From contig NZ_CP034692.1 in assembly GCF_004114375.1 (NCBI RefSeq), forward strand, positions 2,046,001 through 2,110,000: a stretch of 64,000 nucleotides of DNA, in the 5' to 3' direction. Origin of the DNA: Halorubrum sp. BOL3-1 (GTDB lineage: Archaea > Halobacteriota > Halobacteria > Halobacteriales > Haloferacaceae). A program made the translations under genes and the position numbers. Each line of letters starts with the position of its first letter. Position 1 is the first letter of the stretch. Under the pieces are notes generated by a model that made no database searches, was not told the DNA's origin, and saw only the letters and a program-made list of their open reading frames with translations. This document shows, piece after piece, positions 11,598 through 20,444 of this stretch.

Positions 11598-12794
11598 TTA
11601 CAGTCGCCCGCGACAGATCTCGGTCAGCACGCTCACGGCGCGGTCGAGGTCCGGTAGCGGGAGCCGCTCGTCGGGCGCGTGGTCCAGGTCCGAGTTCCCG
11701 GGCCCGTAGGTGACCATCGGGCAGTCCCACGCGGCCGCGAAGAGGTTCATGTCGCTCGTGCCCGTCTTCCGCAGCAGGCGCACGTCGCCGCCCGCCGATC
11801 GGATCGCGACCCGGAACGCCCGCGCGAGGCCGGTCCGGGGACTCTCCATCACGGGCGGCATCGGGTCGCCCCACTGGACCGAGCCGGTCGACAGCTCCGC
11901 CTCCGCGAGCTCGTGGATCTCGTCGACCGGCCGCGACGGCGGGACCCGGAGCTGGACGTCCATCGTCGTCTCCACGGCCAGCCCGTCGTCGCTCAGGCCG
12001 CCGTCGACCGAGATGGGCTTGGTCGTCACCTGGTCGAACACGGCGGTCTCCGGGTCGTCGGGGGTGAACGCCTCCTCGACGCCGTGCCACCAGTCGATCG
12101 CGTGCTGGATCGCGTTCGGCTCCGGCCGCGAGGAGTGGCCCGACTCGCTCGTGTTCACGTACGTCCCCTCCAGCAGGCCGCGGTAGCCGAGGGTGATCCC
12201 CCGCCAGCCCGACGGCTCGCCGTTGATCACCGACTCGGGGGCGTCGCGGTCGCCAATGAGGTGACGCGCGCCGCCGGAATCGACCTCCTCGCGGACGACG
12301 CCGGCGAACGAGACGCCGGTCTTCACCGCCGCGACCGCCATCGCGACCAGCGGGCCCGTCGCGTCGGCCGCCCCGCGACCCCACAGCACCGGGTCGCCCG
12401 GCTCGCCGACGCGGACGTCGGACGGCTCCGGCAGCTCCCCTTCGGGCGGCGCCGGCCGTACCTCGACCGGAATGTCGCCCGGGACGGTGTCGACGTGCGA
12501 GGTCAGGAGGACGGCGTCGTTCGCCGGCGCGCGGACGTTCCCGATCTCGTCGATCCACGCCTCCCGGCCGTTCGCCTCGAAGAAGTCGACGAGCCGCTCG
12601 GCCGCCCGCTCCTCTTCGCCCGACGGCGAGGGGATCGACACCATGTCGTACAGCAGCCTCCGGGCCGCCGTGTCACAGGCCGCGGGGTAGCCGCCGCCGG
12701 CGACGACATCGGTGCCGGTGGCGCTCTCGCCGTCGTCGCCTTCCGACGCGCCGTCGCCCTGACGCTCCTTGGTCCGCTTCTCACCGGCCGCCAT
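11598..12794 (-). CDS. lysK: [LysW]-ornithine (or lysine) hydrolase
   Basis: M20-family metallopeptidase that releases ornithine (or lysine) from the LysW carrier protein; equivalent in role to ArgE. It is 398 residues from ATG 12794, whose codon overlaps the argD stop. Metal-site motifs are seen in LLTSHVDTVPG, WGRGAADATGP and REEVDSGGA. The N-terminal ~35 residues (rich in Gly, Asp and Ser) are extra relative to the core. Its place in an operon that holds lysW, argX, argC, argB and argD makes ornithine the likely product. Confidence 0.9.
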   Translation of the reverse strand: MAAGEKRTKERQGDGASEGDDGESATGTDVVAGGGYPAACDTAARRLLYDMVSIPSPSGEEERAAERLVDFFEANGREAWIDEIGNVRAPANDAVLLTSHVDTVPGDIPVEVRPAPPEGELPEPSDVRVGEPGDPVLWGRGAADATGPLVAMAVAAVKTGVSFAGVVREEVDSGGARHLIGDRDAPESVINGEPSGWRGITLGYRGLLEGTYVNTSESGHSSRPEPNAIQHAIDWWHGVEEAFTPDDPETAVFDQVTTKPISVDGGLSDDGLAVETTMDVQLRVPPSRPVDEIHELAEAELSTGSVQWGDPMPPVMESPRTGLARAFRVAIRSAGGDVRLLRKTGTSDMNLFAAAWDCPMVTYGPGNSDLDHAPDERLPLPDLDRAVSVLTEICRGRL

Positions 12795-13921
12795 CAGCCG
12801 ATCACCTCCGCGATCGCGTCGACGACGGCGTCGGCGTGGTCGCGTTCGATCGTCAGCGGCGGCAGCAGCCGCAGGACGGTCCGTCCCGCGGGAAGCGCGA
12901 GGACCCGGTGGTCGATTGCGAGGTCCCGAAGCAGCCGATTGGAGCCGCGCCGCACCTCGATCCCGACCATCAGCCCGTCGCCGCGCACGTCGCGGACATC
13001 GTCTCCGAGGCGGTCGCGGAGTTCGCCGCGGAGGTACGCGCCGACCTCCTCGGCGTGCGCGGGCAGCCCCTCGCGCTCGATCACGTCGAGGGTCGCGCCC
13101 GCGGCTGCCGAGACGACCGGGCCGCCCGAGAACGTCGAGCCGTGGTCGCCGGCGTCGGCGGCGATCCAGTCGCGACACAGCGTCGCGCCGATCGGGAGCC
13201 CGCTGCCGAGCCCCTTCGCGGTCGTGAGGATATCCGGGACCACGTCGTGGCGGTCGGCGGCCCACAGCGAGCCGGTCCGGCCGAGTCCGGTCTGGATCTC
13301 GTCGAGGATCATCGCAGCCCCGCTGGTCGCGGTCGCCACTCGCACCGCTTGGAGGTACTCGGTCGAGACGGGGTTGATCCCGCCCTCGCCCTGGAGCGGT
13401 TCCAGGATGACGGCGGCGGTCTCGTCGTCGACGGCCTCGCGCATCGCGTCCGCGTCGCCGTACTCGACGAACTCCACGCCGCCCGCGAGCGGACCGAACC
13501 CCTCCTTGTACTTGTCTTTCCAGGTGGTCGCGAGCGTCCCCATCGTCCGCCCGTGGAACCCCTGCGTGGTCGCGATTATCTTCTCGCGGCCCGTCGCGTG
13601 CCGGGCGAACTTCAGCGCGGCCTCGTTGGCCTCAGTCCCGGAGTTACAGAGCCAGACGTTGTCGACGTCGACGGGAGCGAGGTCGGCCAGCTGCTCGTAC
13701 AGCGCCGTCCGGGCCGCGTGCGGGTACGACGCCTGAACGTACATGAGGTCCTCCAGTTGGCCCGTCGCGGCGTCGACGACCTCGGGGTGGCAGTGCCCCA
13801 CCGGGGTACACGCGTAGCTCGCGCCGAAGTCGAGGTACTCGGTGCCGTTCGCGTCGGTGAGGTACACGCCGTCGCCCGAGGTGATCTCGATCGGCTTCTC
13901 GGAGAAGACGAAGCCGCTCAC
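12794..13921 (-). CDS. argD: [LysW]-glutamate semialdehyde / acetylornithine aminotransferase
   Basis: PLP aminotransferase that converts the carrier-bound glutamate semialdehyde to carrier-bound ornithine. At 375 residues it is normal length. The PLP lysine sits in LTTAKGLGSGLPIGA, the Asp in MILDEIQTGLGRTG, and STFSGGPVVSAAAG matches the class III aminotransferase pattern. Start is GTG 13921, overlapping the argB stop by four bases, and its own stop overlaps the lysK start, implying translational coupling. Confidence 0.95.
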   Translation of the reverse strand: MSGFVFSEKPIEITSGDGVYLTDANGTEYLDFGASYACTPVGHCHPEVVDAATGQLEDLMYVQASYPHAARTALYEQLADLAPVDVDNVWLCNSGTEANEAALKFARHATGREKIIATTQGFHGRTMGTLATTWKDKYKEGFGPLAGGVEFVEYGDADAMREAVDDETAAVILEPLQGEGGINPVSTEYLQAVRVATATSGAAMILDEIQTGLGRTGSLWAADRHDVVPDILTTAKGLGSGLPIGATLCRDWIAADAGDHGSTFSGGPVVSAAAGATLDVIEREGLPAHAEEVGAYLRGELRDRLGDDVRDVRGDGLMVGIEVRRGSNRLLRDLAIDHRVLALPAGRTVLRLLPPLTIERDHADAVVDAIAEVIG

Positions 13922-14838
13922 GCGGTCTCACCTCCGTTTTCCGGCTCCGACCCGCCGTCGTCTGCCCCGTCCTCGTCAAGCGCCGACCGCCCGATCGTCG
14001 TCCCCGCGCCGCCGAGCGCGGCGACGACGGGGTCGCGGACGTTGGCGTCCGCGATCACGACGCGGCCGGAGCCGCCGGAGAGCGCTTCGCGGGCGGCCAT
14101 CATCTTCTTGCTCATGAACCCCTCCGCTGCGTCCTCGACGGCGGCCAGCTCGTCGGGCGTCGCGGCCGACTCGATCAGCGTCTCGGGGTCGTCCGGGTCG
14201 GCGTACACGCCCGACACGTCGGTCAGCAGGACGAGGTCTGCGCCGAGCGCGCCCGCGACCGCCGCGGCCGCGCGGTCGGCGTCGACGTTGACCGCGGTCA
14301 CCTCGCCGTCGCCCTCGTTGCCCGCCATCGGCGGCGAGACGACCGGCGTGTAGCCGTCTTCGAGGAGGCCGGCGAGGAGGCCGGCGTTCACCGACTCGAT
14401 CGTCCCGGAGTGGTCGCCGCGCCGGATCTTGCGTTTCCCGTCCTCGACGACCCGAACCGCCGACTTGCGCGGTCCCGAGAGGAGTCCGCCGTCGACGCCG
14501 GAGAGGCCGACCGCGTCGACGCCGGCCGAGCGGAACCGCGCCGTCAGCTCGGTGTTGAGCTTACCCGCCATCGCCATCGAGAACGCCTCCATCGTCTCCG
14601 CGTCGGTGAACCGGCCGGTGACGCCCGAGGCGGACTCGACGTACTCCGGCTCGACGCCGAGGCGTTCGAGCGTCTCGTCGACGACCGTCGAGCCGCCGTG
14701 GACGACGGCGACCTCGCGCCCGTTGGCGACGAGGTGCGCGACGTCACCGACCGCGCCGGCCGGGTCGACCGCCTTCGCGCCGCCGACCTTGACGACGACC
14801 GGCGGCTTCGCCTCGGGGTCCGCTTCGGTCCCGCTCAC
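13918..14838 (-). CDS. argB: [LysW]-glutamate (aminoadipate) kinase
   Basis: Amino-acid kinase family enzyme that phosphorylates the side chain of the carrier-bound substrate, the second step of LysW-dependent ornithine synthesis (LysZ/ArgB). Of 306 residues, the N-terminal VVVKVGGAKAVDP and the VNVDADRAAAAVAGAL nucleotide-site region are typical. The C-terminus has an acidic extra tail (DEDGADDGGSEPENGGE). GTG 14838 overlaps the argC stop. In haloarchaea the carrier-bound route is expected because lysW and argX are adjacent. Confidence 0.92.
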   Translation of the reverse strand: MSGTEADPEAKPPVVVKVGGAKAVDPAGAVGDVAHLVANGREVAVVHGGSTVVDETLERLGVEPEYVESASGVTGRFTDAETMEAFSMAMAGKLNTELTARFRSAGVDAVGLSGVDGGLLSGPRKSAVRVVEDGKRKIRRGDHSGTIESVNAGLLAGLLEDGYTPVVSPPMAGNEGDGEVTAVNVDADRAAAAVAGALGADLVLLTDVSGVYADPDDPETLIESAATPDELAAVEDAAEGFMSKKMMAAREALSGGSGRVVIADANVRDPVVAALGGAGTTIGRSALDEDGADDGGSEPENGGETA

Positions 14839-15920
14839 GGCGATCCCACCGGGTGAAGCCCGTCGAATTCGAGACCGGCGGTCTCGTCCAGTCCGAGCGC
14901 GACGTTCGTCGCGTGGACCGCCTGCCCCGCCGACCCCTTGGTCATGTTGTCGATCGCGGAGAAGACGACGACCCGGCGGTTCTCCGGGTCGAGCTCGAAG
15001 CCGACCTCGCCGTGGTTGGTTCCGGCGACCGACTTCGGCTCGGGGTAGCGGTAGACGCCGCCCCCGCCCGAGACGATCCGCACGAACGGCTCGTCGGCGT
15101 AGGCGTCGCGGTAGGCCGTCCAGAGGTCTCCCTTCGTTATCGGGTCGTCGGGGAAGACGTGACAGGTCGCGCTCGCGCCCCGCACCATGTCGACCGCGTG
15201 GACGGTGAAGGAGACCGAGAGACCGAGGTACGCCTCGATCTCGGCCTCGTGGCGGTGGCCGGTGGGCGCGTACGGGCGCACGACGCCCGAGCGCTCCGGA
15301 TGCGAGGAGGCCGCGCCGCCGCCCGCGCCGCCCTCCGAGGAGCCGACCTTCACGTCGACGACGACTTCGCCGGTCTCCGGGCCGAGCGCACCCGCGTCGA
15401 CGAGCGGCTTCAGCCCGAGGATCGCCGCGGTCGCGTTACAGCCGCCGCCGGCGATCAGGTCGGCGCCGGGGAGGTTCTCGCGGTTGAGCTCGGGGAGCGC
15501 GTACTCGGCGCGTTCGAGGTACTCCGGCGACTCGTGGCCGTCGTACCACTCGTCGTAGGCGTCGGCCTCCGGGAGCCGGAAGTCGGCCGAGAGGTCGACG
15601 ACGGTGTCGGCGGCCTCGGTGAACTCGTCGATCCGACCCATCGAGACGCCGTGGGGCGTCGCCGCGAACAGCACGTCGACCGACTCCAGCTCGTCGGGGT
15701 CCGAGAAGCGCAGGTCCAGCCCGCGAAGGTTCGGGTGCGAGCGCCCGACGGTCATGTTGTCTGCCGACCGCGACGTGGCCTGGACGACCTCGAAGTTCGG
15801 GTGGCCGGCGAGGATCCGCAGCAGCTCGCCGCCGGTGAAGCCGGTGCCGCCGACGACGCTCGCCGTGTAAGTCTCGCCGGTCGCCGTCGCGTCGGTCGCC
15901 GCCGCGTCGGTCGCGGTCAC
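14835..15920 (-). CDS. argC: [LysW]-glutamyl phosphate reductase
   Basis: NADPH-dependent reductase that turns carrier-bound glutamyl phosphate into the semialdehyde. The 361-residue protein shows a Rossmann start (ASVVGGTGFTGGELLRIL), the catalytic cysteine in AGGGCNATAAI and a downstream HRHEAEIEAYL histidine. The first ~18 residues are an Ala/Thr/Asp-rich lead. Start is GTG 15920, overlapping the argX stop by four bases. Confidence 0.94.
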   Translation of the reverse strand: MTATDAAATDATATGETYTASVVGGTGFTGGELLRILAGHPNFEVVQATSRSADNMTVGRSHPNLRGLDLRFSDPDELESVDVLFAATPHGVSMGRIDEFTEAADTVVDLSADFRLPEADAYDEWYDGHESPEYLERAEYALPELNRENLPGADLIAGGGCNATAAILGLKPLVDAGALGPETGEVVVDVKVGSSEGGAGGGAASSHPERSGVVRPYAPTGHRHEAEIEAYLGLSVSFTVHAVDMVRGASATCHVFPDDPITKGDLWTAYRDAYADEPFVRIVSGGGGVYRYPEPKSVAGTNHGEVGFELDPENRRVVVFSAIDNMTKGSAGQAVHATNVALGLDETAGLEFDGLHPVGSP

Positions 15921-16867
15921 GTCGGCACCTCCTCGGCGCCGGCCGCCGCGGCCGCCTTCTCTTCCAGCCAGTCGACGACGCGCGCGGGGACGTCGACCTC
16001 GGTGGCCGAGTCGAGCGCCTTGAACTCGACGGTGTGGTTCACCTCGTGGACGGTGTAGTCGTCGGCGGAGACGGCCGTCTCGTCGGCGTCCGCTTCCGCG
16101 TCGACACCGGCCTCAGCGGTGTCCGCTTCCGTCTCGACTCCCACCTCCATCAGGTCGACGCCGAGCATTCCGCCGCCGACCGCGTCGGCGGCGCGCTCGA
16201 CCAGTTCGGTCGCCCGCTCGTCCAGCTCGAATCCCGCCGTCTCGCCGCCCTTCGCGGCGTTCGTGAGCCAGTGGTCGGACGAGCGCGTCATCGCGGCGAC
16301 CGGGTCGCCGTCGACCGCCAGCACGCGGACGTCGCGGCCGGGCTTGTCGACGAACTCCTGCACGTAGAACACCTTGTGCTCGTAGTGGCCGAGCGTCTCC
16401 TTGTGTTCGAGAATGGCCTCGGCGGCGTTCCGCGAGTCGATCTTCGCCATCAGCCGCCCCCACGAGCCGGTGACCGGCTTGAGGACGCACGGGTAGCCGA
16501 ACGACTCGACCGCCTCCAGGGCGGCCCCCTTCGTGAACGCGACCTCCGTCGCCGGGGTGGGCACGTCCGCCTCCGCGAGCGCGAGCGAGTTCTTCGCCTT
16601 GTCGGCGCACACGTCGCCCGTCTCGGGGGAGTTCACCACGGGAACGCCGTAGCTGTCGAGGAAGCGCGTCGCGTACAGCGACCGGCTCGTCGACAGACAG
16701 CGGTCGACGACGATGTCGAGGTCGTCGACCGCGGCGGTCGTGGACTCCAACCCGAACCGCTCCTTGCGGACGTCGATCTTCTCGACGTCGTGGCCGCGGT
16801 CGCGGAGCTCCCCGAGCAGGAGCTTCTCGTCTTTGCGGATCCGAGAGTAGAGGAGGCCTACGCGCAC
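15917..16867 (-). CDS. argX: Glutamate-[LysW] ligase (ATP-grasp, LysX/ArgX family)
   Basis: ATP-grasp enzyme of the RimK type that attaches the amino group of glutamate (or aminoadipate) to the C-terminal Glu of LysW, protecting it from cyclisation. Motifs include GVPVVNSPE, PCVLKPVTGSWGR, and VHEVNHTVEFKA near the metal site. An insertion of about 30 acidic residues lies just before that last motif, made of Glu-Ala-Asp repeats (AEAGVDAEADADE). GTG 16867 is the start; 79 bp separate it from lysW upstream. Confidence 0.92.
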   Translation of the reverse strand: MRVGLLYSRIRKDEKLLLGELRDRGHDVEKIDVRKERFGLESTTAAVDDLDIVVDRCLSTSRSLYATRFLDSYGVPVVNSPETGDVCADKAKNSLALAEADVPTPATEVAFTKGAALEAVESFGYPCVLKPVTGSWGRLMAKIDSRNAAEAILEHKETLGHYEHKVFYVQEFVDKPGRDVRVLAVDGDPVAAMTRSSDHWLTNAAKGGETAGFELDERATELVERAADAVGGGMLGVDLMEVGVETEADTAEAGVDAEADADETAVSADDYTVHEVNHTVEFKALDSATEVDVPARVVDWLEEKAAAAAGAEEVPT

Positions 16868-16946
16868 GTCGACTCCCCCCCGTTCGCGTCGGCTCTCACG
16901 CGCATATGTACCACTCGCGTGTCGCGGCCGTGGCGGTCGGGGCCAT

Positions 16947-17135
16947 CTACTCGCCCCAGTCCTCCTCCAGCTCGGGCGCCTCCTCCAAGACGACCGGATC
17001 GAGCGAGATGACTTCCAGTTCGGTCCCGGTGACCGGACTGTCGATGATCTCGCCGACCTCGACGTCGGCCGGGAGTTCGATCTCCTCGCCCGTGATCGGG
17101 TCCTCCGCTACCAGCGTGTCGGTGTCGCTCGTCAT
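16947..17135 (-). CDS. lysW: Amino-group carrier protein LysW/ArgW, lacking the zinc cysteines
   Basis: Small acidic carrier protein whose C-terminal Glu is joined to the alpha-amino group of glutamate while ArgB, ArgC and ArgD act on it. The 62-residue product from ATG 17135 ends in ELEEDWGE, the functional EDWGE tail. Characterised LysW proteins bind zinc through two CxxC pairs of the form CPxCGxE. Here the matching places read DPITGEE and SPVTGTE, so all four cysteines are gone. The fold must be stabilised in some other way. An upstream Met-containing extension is not needed. Confidence 0.9.
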   Translation of the reverse strand: MTSDTDTLVAEDPITGEEIELPADVEVGEIIDSPVTGTELEVISLDPVVLEEAPELEEDWGE

Positions 17136-17158
17136 CGTGCCTCTCCCTCCGCGACGAG

Positions 17159-17199
17159 AAAACATAAAGGTTCCGAACTTACCAGATAAATTATACTAA
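17159..17199 (-). promoter_or_regulatory. AT-rich internal promoter region upstream of lysW
   Basis: On the minus strand there are two candidate TATA boxes. CCTTTATGTTTT lies ~30 bp before the lysW ATG, the spacing for a leaderless transcript. TTAGTATAATTTATCTGG lies ~50-60 bp before it. This AT-rich patch in a GC-rich operon suggests that lysW-argX-argC-argB-argD-lysK-argF can be transcribed separately from argG-argH. Confidence 0.55.
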
Positions 17200-17256
17200 C
17201 TAAAGCACCAGCTGTCGGAGAGAACACGGCCGGAGGCGGCCGAACGAGACCGTCTG

Positions 17257-17376
17257 TCAGGATTCGATAATCAGTTCGCTCCCTCGCGGAAACGAGATCG
17301 CGACCGGCGGTCGCGGCGTGACCCCCGGTCGCGGCGGTCGTCGCATCCGGTCCGGCTGTGGCGGGTAGTCACTCAT
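17257..17376 (-). CDS. Possible 39-residue basic/Pro-rich ORF coupled to argH
   Basis: The ATG at 17376 overlaps the end of argH (stop TGA at 17369-17371), an arrangement typical of translational coupling. The product is short, rich in Pro and Arg (MSDYPPQPDRMRRPPRPG at the N-terminus) and ends in a hydrophobic stretch (ELIIES). No family is recognised. It could be a real small protein or chance; comparison with argH-lysW gaps of other haloarchaea would decide. Confidence 0.35.
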   Translation of the reverse strand: MSDYPPQPDRMRRPPRPGVTPRPPVAISFPRGSELIIES

Positions 17377-18895
17377 ACGTCGCCACCTCCGCGTCGAGCG
17401 CGTCGGCGGCCGCCGCGAGCGACTCGTACCGCTCGTCGAGGGCCGTCGCGTCCGCGTCGAGCGCGTCGGTCGCCGCCGTCAGTTCCTCGGCCACCGCCGC
17501 GGGAGCCGGACCGCCCGCGGAGTCGCGGCTCGCGACGCTCGCCGCCGGATCGAGCACGCGTTCGACCTCGTCGCGGGACACGCGCTCGAAGAGGGACTCG
17601 CCCAGCACGGTCCGTGCGGCCTCGTCAACTTTTGCGGCGGCCGCCGCGGGGTCGTCGCCGTCCGCGACCTCGGGCGCCGCGCTCGCGACGATCTCGTGGG
17701 CGGTCCGGAACGGGAGTCCGCCGGCCGCAAGCAGGTCGGCAACGCCGGTCGCCGTCGAAAAGCCCTCGCCCGCGGCGGCCGCGAGCGCGTCCTCGTCCCA
17801 GTCGGCGGTCGCGACCGCGCCAGCCGCGACCTCGGTCGCCTCGCGCACGTCGCCGGCGGTCTCGAAGACGCTCGCGTGAGCGCGCTGGAGGTCGCGGTTG
17901 TAGGCGCGCGGCAGCCCCTTCAGCAGGCTCAACGTACCGGTCGCCTCACCTATCGCATCGCCCGCGACGCCGCGGGTCAGCTCCAGCGTGTCGGGGTTCT
18001 TCTTCTGGGGCATGATCGACGAGGTGGAGGCGTACGCGTCCGACAGCCCGATCACCCCCCTGTTCGAGAACACGATCAGGTCCTCCGCCAGCCCCGACAG
18101 CGTCGTCGCCAGCGTCGCGAGCGCGCTCGCGGACTCCGCGAGGAAGTCCCGCGTCGAGACCGCGTCGGTCGAGTTGCGGACCGTCCCGTCGAACCCGAGC
18201 AGCGCCGCGGTCCGGTCGCGGTCGACGTCGAACGGCGTCCCCGCGAACGCGGCCGCGCCGAGCGGCGAGCGGTTCGTCCGGTCGTAGGCGTCGAGGAGCC
18301 GGTCCGTGTCGCGCGCGACCGCGCCCTCGTACGAGAGGAGGTAGTGCCCCACGGTCGTCGGCTGCGCCGGCTGGAGGTGGGTGTACCCCGGCATCACGGT
18401 CTCGGCGTGTTCGTCCGCGACGTCGACGAGCGCCTCGCGGAACGCGAGCGTCGCCTCGACGGCGTCGAGCAGGTCCCCGCGCAGCCGGTAGCGGATACAG
18501 GTCGCCACCTCGTCGTTGCGCGAGCGGGCGGTGTGCATCTTCCCGCCGTCGGGACCGACCCGGTCGATGACGGCCGTCTCGATCGCCTCGTGGACGTCCT
18601 CGCCGTCGGGCAGGTCGCCGTGACCGGCCGCCTCCACGCCGTCGAGGGCGGCGAGGACCTCGCCCGCGACCGCGTCGTCGACGATCCCCCGCTCCGCGAG
18701 CATGACCACGTGCGCGCGGTCGACCGCGAGGTCGGCCGCGAAGATGGCCTCGTCGGCCGCGAGGCTCGACAGGAACTCGCGGGCGGGACCGCCGCTGAAG
18801 CGGTCGCGGCGGACGGCGGTGCCGCCGTCGTCACCCGTATCGCCGTCGGCGTCGCCCGCGTTCGCGTCGACCGTGCGGGGGTCGTCGTCGGTCAT
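17369..18895 (-). CDS. argH: Argininosuccinate lyase
   Basis: Cleaves argininosuccinate to arginine and fumarate, the last step of arginine synthesis. At 508 residues it is a little longer than the usual ~460 because of acidic N-terminal residues and an Ala-rich C-terminus. The fumarase-family signature SSIMPQKKNPDTLEL is intact, as is the N-terminal FSGGPAREFLSSL region and MPGYTHLQPAQPTT. The ATG at 18895 directly abuts the argG stop, so the two are coupled. Confidence 0.97.
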   Translation of the reverse strand: MTDDDPRTVDANAGDADGDTGDDGGTAVRRDRFSGGPAREFLSSLAADEAIFAADLAVDRAHVVMLAERGIVDDAVAGEVLAALDGVEAAGHGDLPDGEDVHEAIETAVIDRVGPDGGKMHTARSRNDEVATCIRYRLRGDLLDAVEATLAFREALVDVADEHAETVMPGYTHLQPAQPTTVGHYLLSYEGAVARDTDRLLDAYDRTNRSPLGAAAFAGTPFDVDRDRTAALLGFDGTVRNSTDAVSTRDFLAESASALATLATTLSGLAEDLIVFSNRGVIGLSDAYASTSSIMPQKKNPDTLELTRGVAGDAIGEATGTLSLLKGLPRAYNRDLQRAHASVFETAGDVREATEVAAGAVATADWDEDALAAAAGEGFSTATGVADLLAAGGLPFRTAHEIVASAAPEVADGDDPAAAAAKVDEAARTVLGESLFERVSRDEVERVLDPAASVASRDSAGGPAPAAVAEELTAATDALDADATALDERYESLAAAADALDAEVATYE

Positions 18896-20134
18896 TCAGT
18901 TCTCGTCGGTCTCGACGGTGTCGTTCCCCGACCCGTCCGTCGCGAGTTCGGGCTTCTCGACGCCGGCCTTCACGTCGTTTGCGAGGCGCTCCTGAAGCCC
19001 GTGGTACTTCGCGACGCCCGTCGCGTCCGACTGGGCGATGCCGGCGACGTCCTCGGTGTTGAACGAGGCCATCTCCTCGGAGTAGACGGCGTACTCGGAG
19101 TCGCGGGCGACGACGCGGCAGTCGCCGCCGGACACCTTCACCGTCGCCGTGCCGGTCACCACGTCCTGCGTCTCGTCGACGAAGGCGTTCAGCGCGTCGA
19201 CGACGGGCGCGAAGACGAGACCCTGGTACGCCTTCTCGGACCACTCCTGTTCGATCCCCTTCTTGAACGAGCGCTCGTTCTTCGTGAGGACGAGGTCTTC
19301 GAGCGCTCGGTGGGCCGTGAGCAGGACGGTCGCGGCCGGGTGCTCGTAGTTCTCGCGCACCTTCAACCCGAGCATGCGGTCCTCCATCACGTCGGTGCGG
19401 CCGACGCCGTAGCCGCCGGCGTACTCGTTGAGGTGCTGGATGAGCGACACCGGGTTCATCTCCTCGCCGTCGACGGCGGTCGGGACGCCCTCCTCGAAGG
19501 TCACCTCGATGGTGGTCTCCCCCTCCGGCTCCGCGGTCCACTCGTAGATGTCCTCCGGCGGCTCGTAGTCCGGGTTCTCCAGTTTCCCGCCCTCGACCGC
19601 GCGCGACCAGATGTTCTCGTCGATGGACCAGACGCCGCCGTCGCCGGCCTCGACGGGCAGGTCCTTCTCGGCGGCGTAGTCGATCTCCCACTCGCGGGTG
19701 AGACCGAGCTCGCGTACAGGGGCGATCACTTCGAGGTCGGACCCGCGCCAGACGGCCTCGAACCGGAGCTGGTCGTTCCCCTTGCCCGTACAGCCGTGGG
19801 CGATGGCGTCACAGCCCTGCTCTTCAGCCACCCCGAGGATCGCCTCGGCGATGACCGGGCGCGCGAGCGCGGTGCCGAGCGGGTAGCCCTGATAGCCGGC
19901 GTTGGATTTCACCGCGTCGAAACAGAGGTCCGCGAACTCCGCCTTCGCGTCGACGACGTGGAGGTCGAGACCCAGCGCCTCTGCGGTCTCCTCGGCCTCG
20001 TCGAACTCCTCGGTCGGCTGGCCGACGTCGACGTTGACGCCGATGACCTCGTCGTGGCCGTACTCCTCTTTCAGTAGCGGTACGCAAACGGTGGTGTCGA
20101 GTCCCCCGCTGAACGCGAGTGCAACCTTCGTCAT
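18896..20134 (-). CDS. argG: Argininosuccinate synthase
   Basis: ATP-dependent joining of citrulline and aspartate. The PP-loop is at the N-terminus (LAFSGGLDTTVCVPLL), with YGVGRTDVMEDR further on. I chose ATG 20134 (412 residues) over the in-frame GTG at 20149. A TATA-like TTTAA at 20160-20166 would place the transcription start near 20137, so the GTG lies upstream of the RNA and the ATG would be leaderless. First gene of the arginine operon. Confidence 0.96.
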   Translation of the reverse strand: MTKVALAFSGGLDTTVCVPLLKEEYGHDEVIGVNVDVGQPTEEFDEAEETAEALGLDLHVVDAKAEFADLCFDAVKSNAGYQGYPLGTALARPVIAEAILGVAEEQGCDAIAHGCTGKGNDQLRFEAVWRGSDLEVIAPVRELGLTREWEIDYAAEKDLPVEAGDGGVWSIDENIWSRAVEGGKLENPDYEPPEDIYEWTAEPEGETTIEVTFEEGVPTAVDGEEMNPVSLIQHLNEYAGGYGVGRTDVMEDRMLGLKVRENYEHPAATVLLTAHRALEDLVLTKNERSFKKGIEQEWSEKAYQGLVFAPVVDALNAFVDETQDVVTGTATVKVSGGDCRVVARDSEYAVYSEEMASFNTEDVAGIAQSDATGVAKYHGLQERLANDVKAGVEKPELATDGSGNDTVETDEN

Positions 20135-20157
20135 TACCGGAGTAGACACGTCTTACG

Positions 20158-20190
20158 CCCTTAAATTCAGCGGTATTAATTTTGTAAGAA
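20158..20190 (-). promoter_or_regulatory. Promoter of the arginine operon
   Basis: On the minus strand ACAAAATTAATACC is followed by GAATTTAAGGG. The second element sits ~28 bp before ATG 20134 and fits a TATA box for a leaderless argG transcript. The upstream AT-rich element could be a further TATA box or a regulator site. No ARG-box of known type is recognised. Confidence 0.55.
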
Positions 20191-20444
20191 ATTGGCAGCG
20201 ACGGCACTCCCGACCGACGTAGCTGTGACTCTCCGAAACGAAGCGGCGCGAACGCGACGAGGGATGAAGATTACTGGCCCGAAGGGGCCCGTCGTCGCGC
20301 CGCGCCGGAAGCCGGTCGCGGCGGTCGGACGACTCGTCGCGGTCGCAGGGCTCGTCGGCCTCCGAAGGGGGCGGCGCCGAGACGAGCCGCTGCCGTCATC
20401 GCGTAGGTTTTGTCGCGCTCCGATACAAAAGTGTTCCGTAACCG

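Noticed and set aside
17696-20077. Plus-strand open frame of ~790 codons over argH and argG
   Set aside because: It is exactly antisense to two well-conserved genes; its protein is Arg/Val/Gly/Asp-rich with no family features, as expected of opposite frames in high-GC genes.
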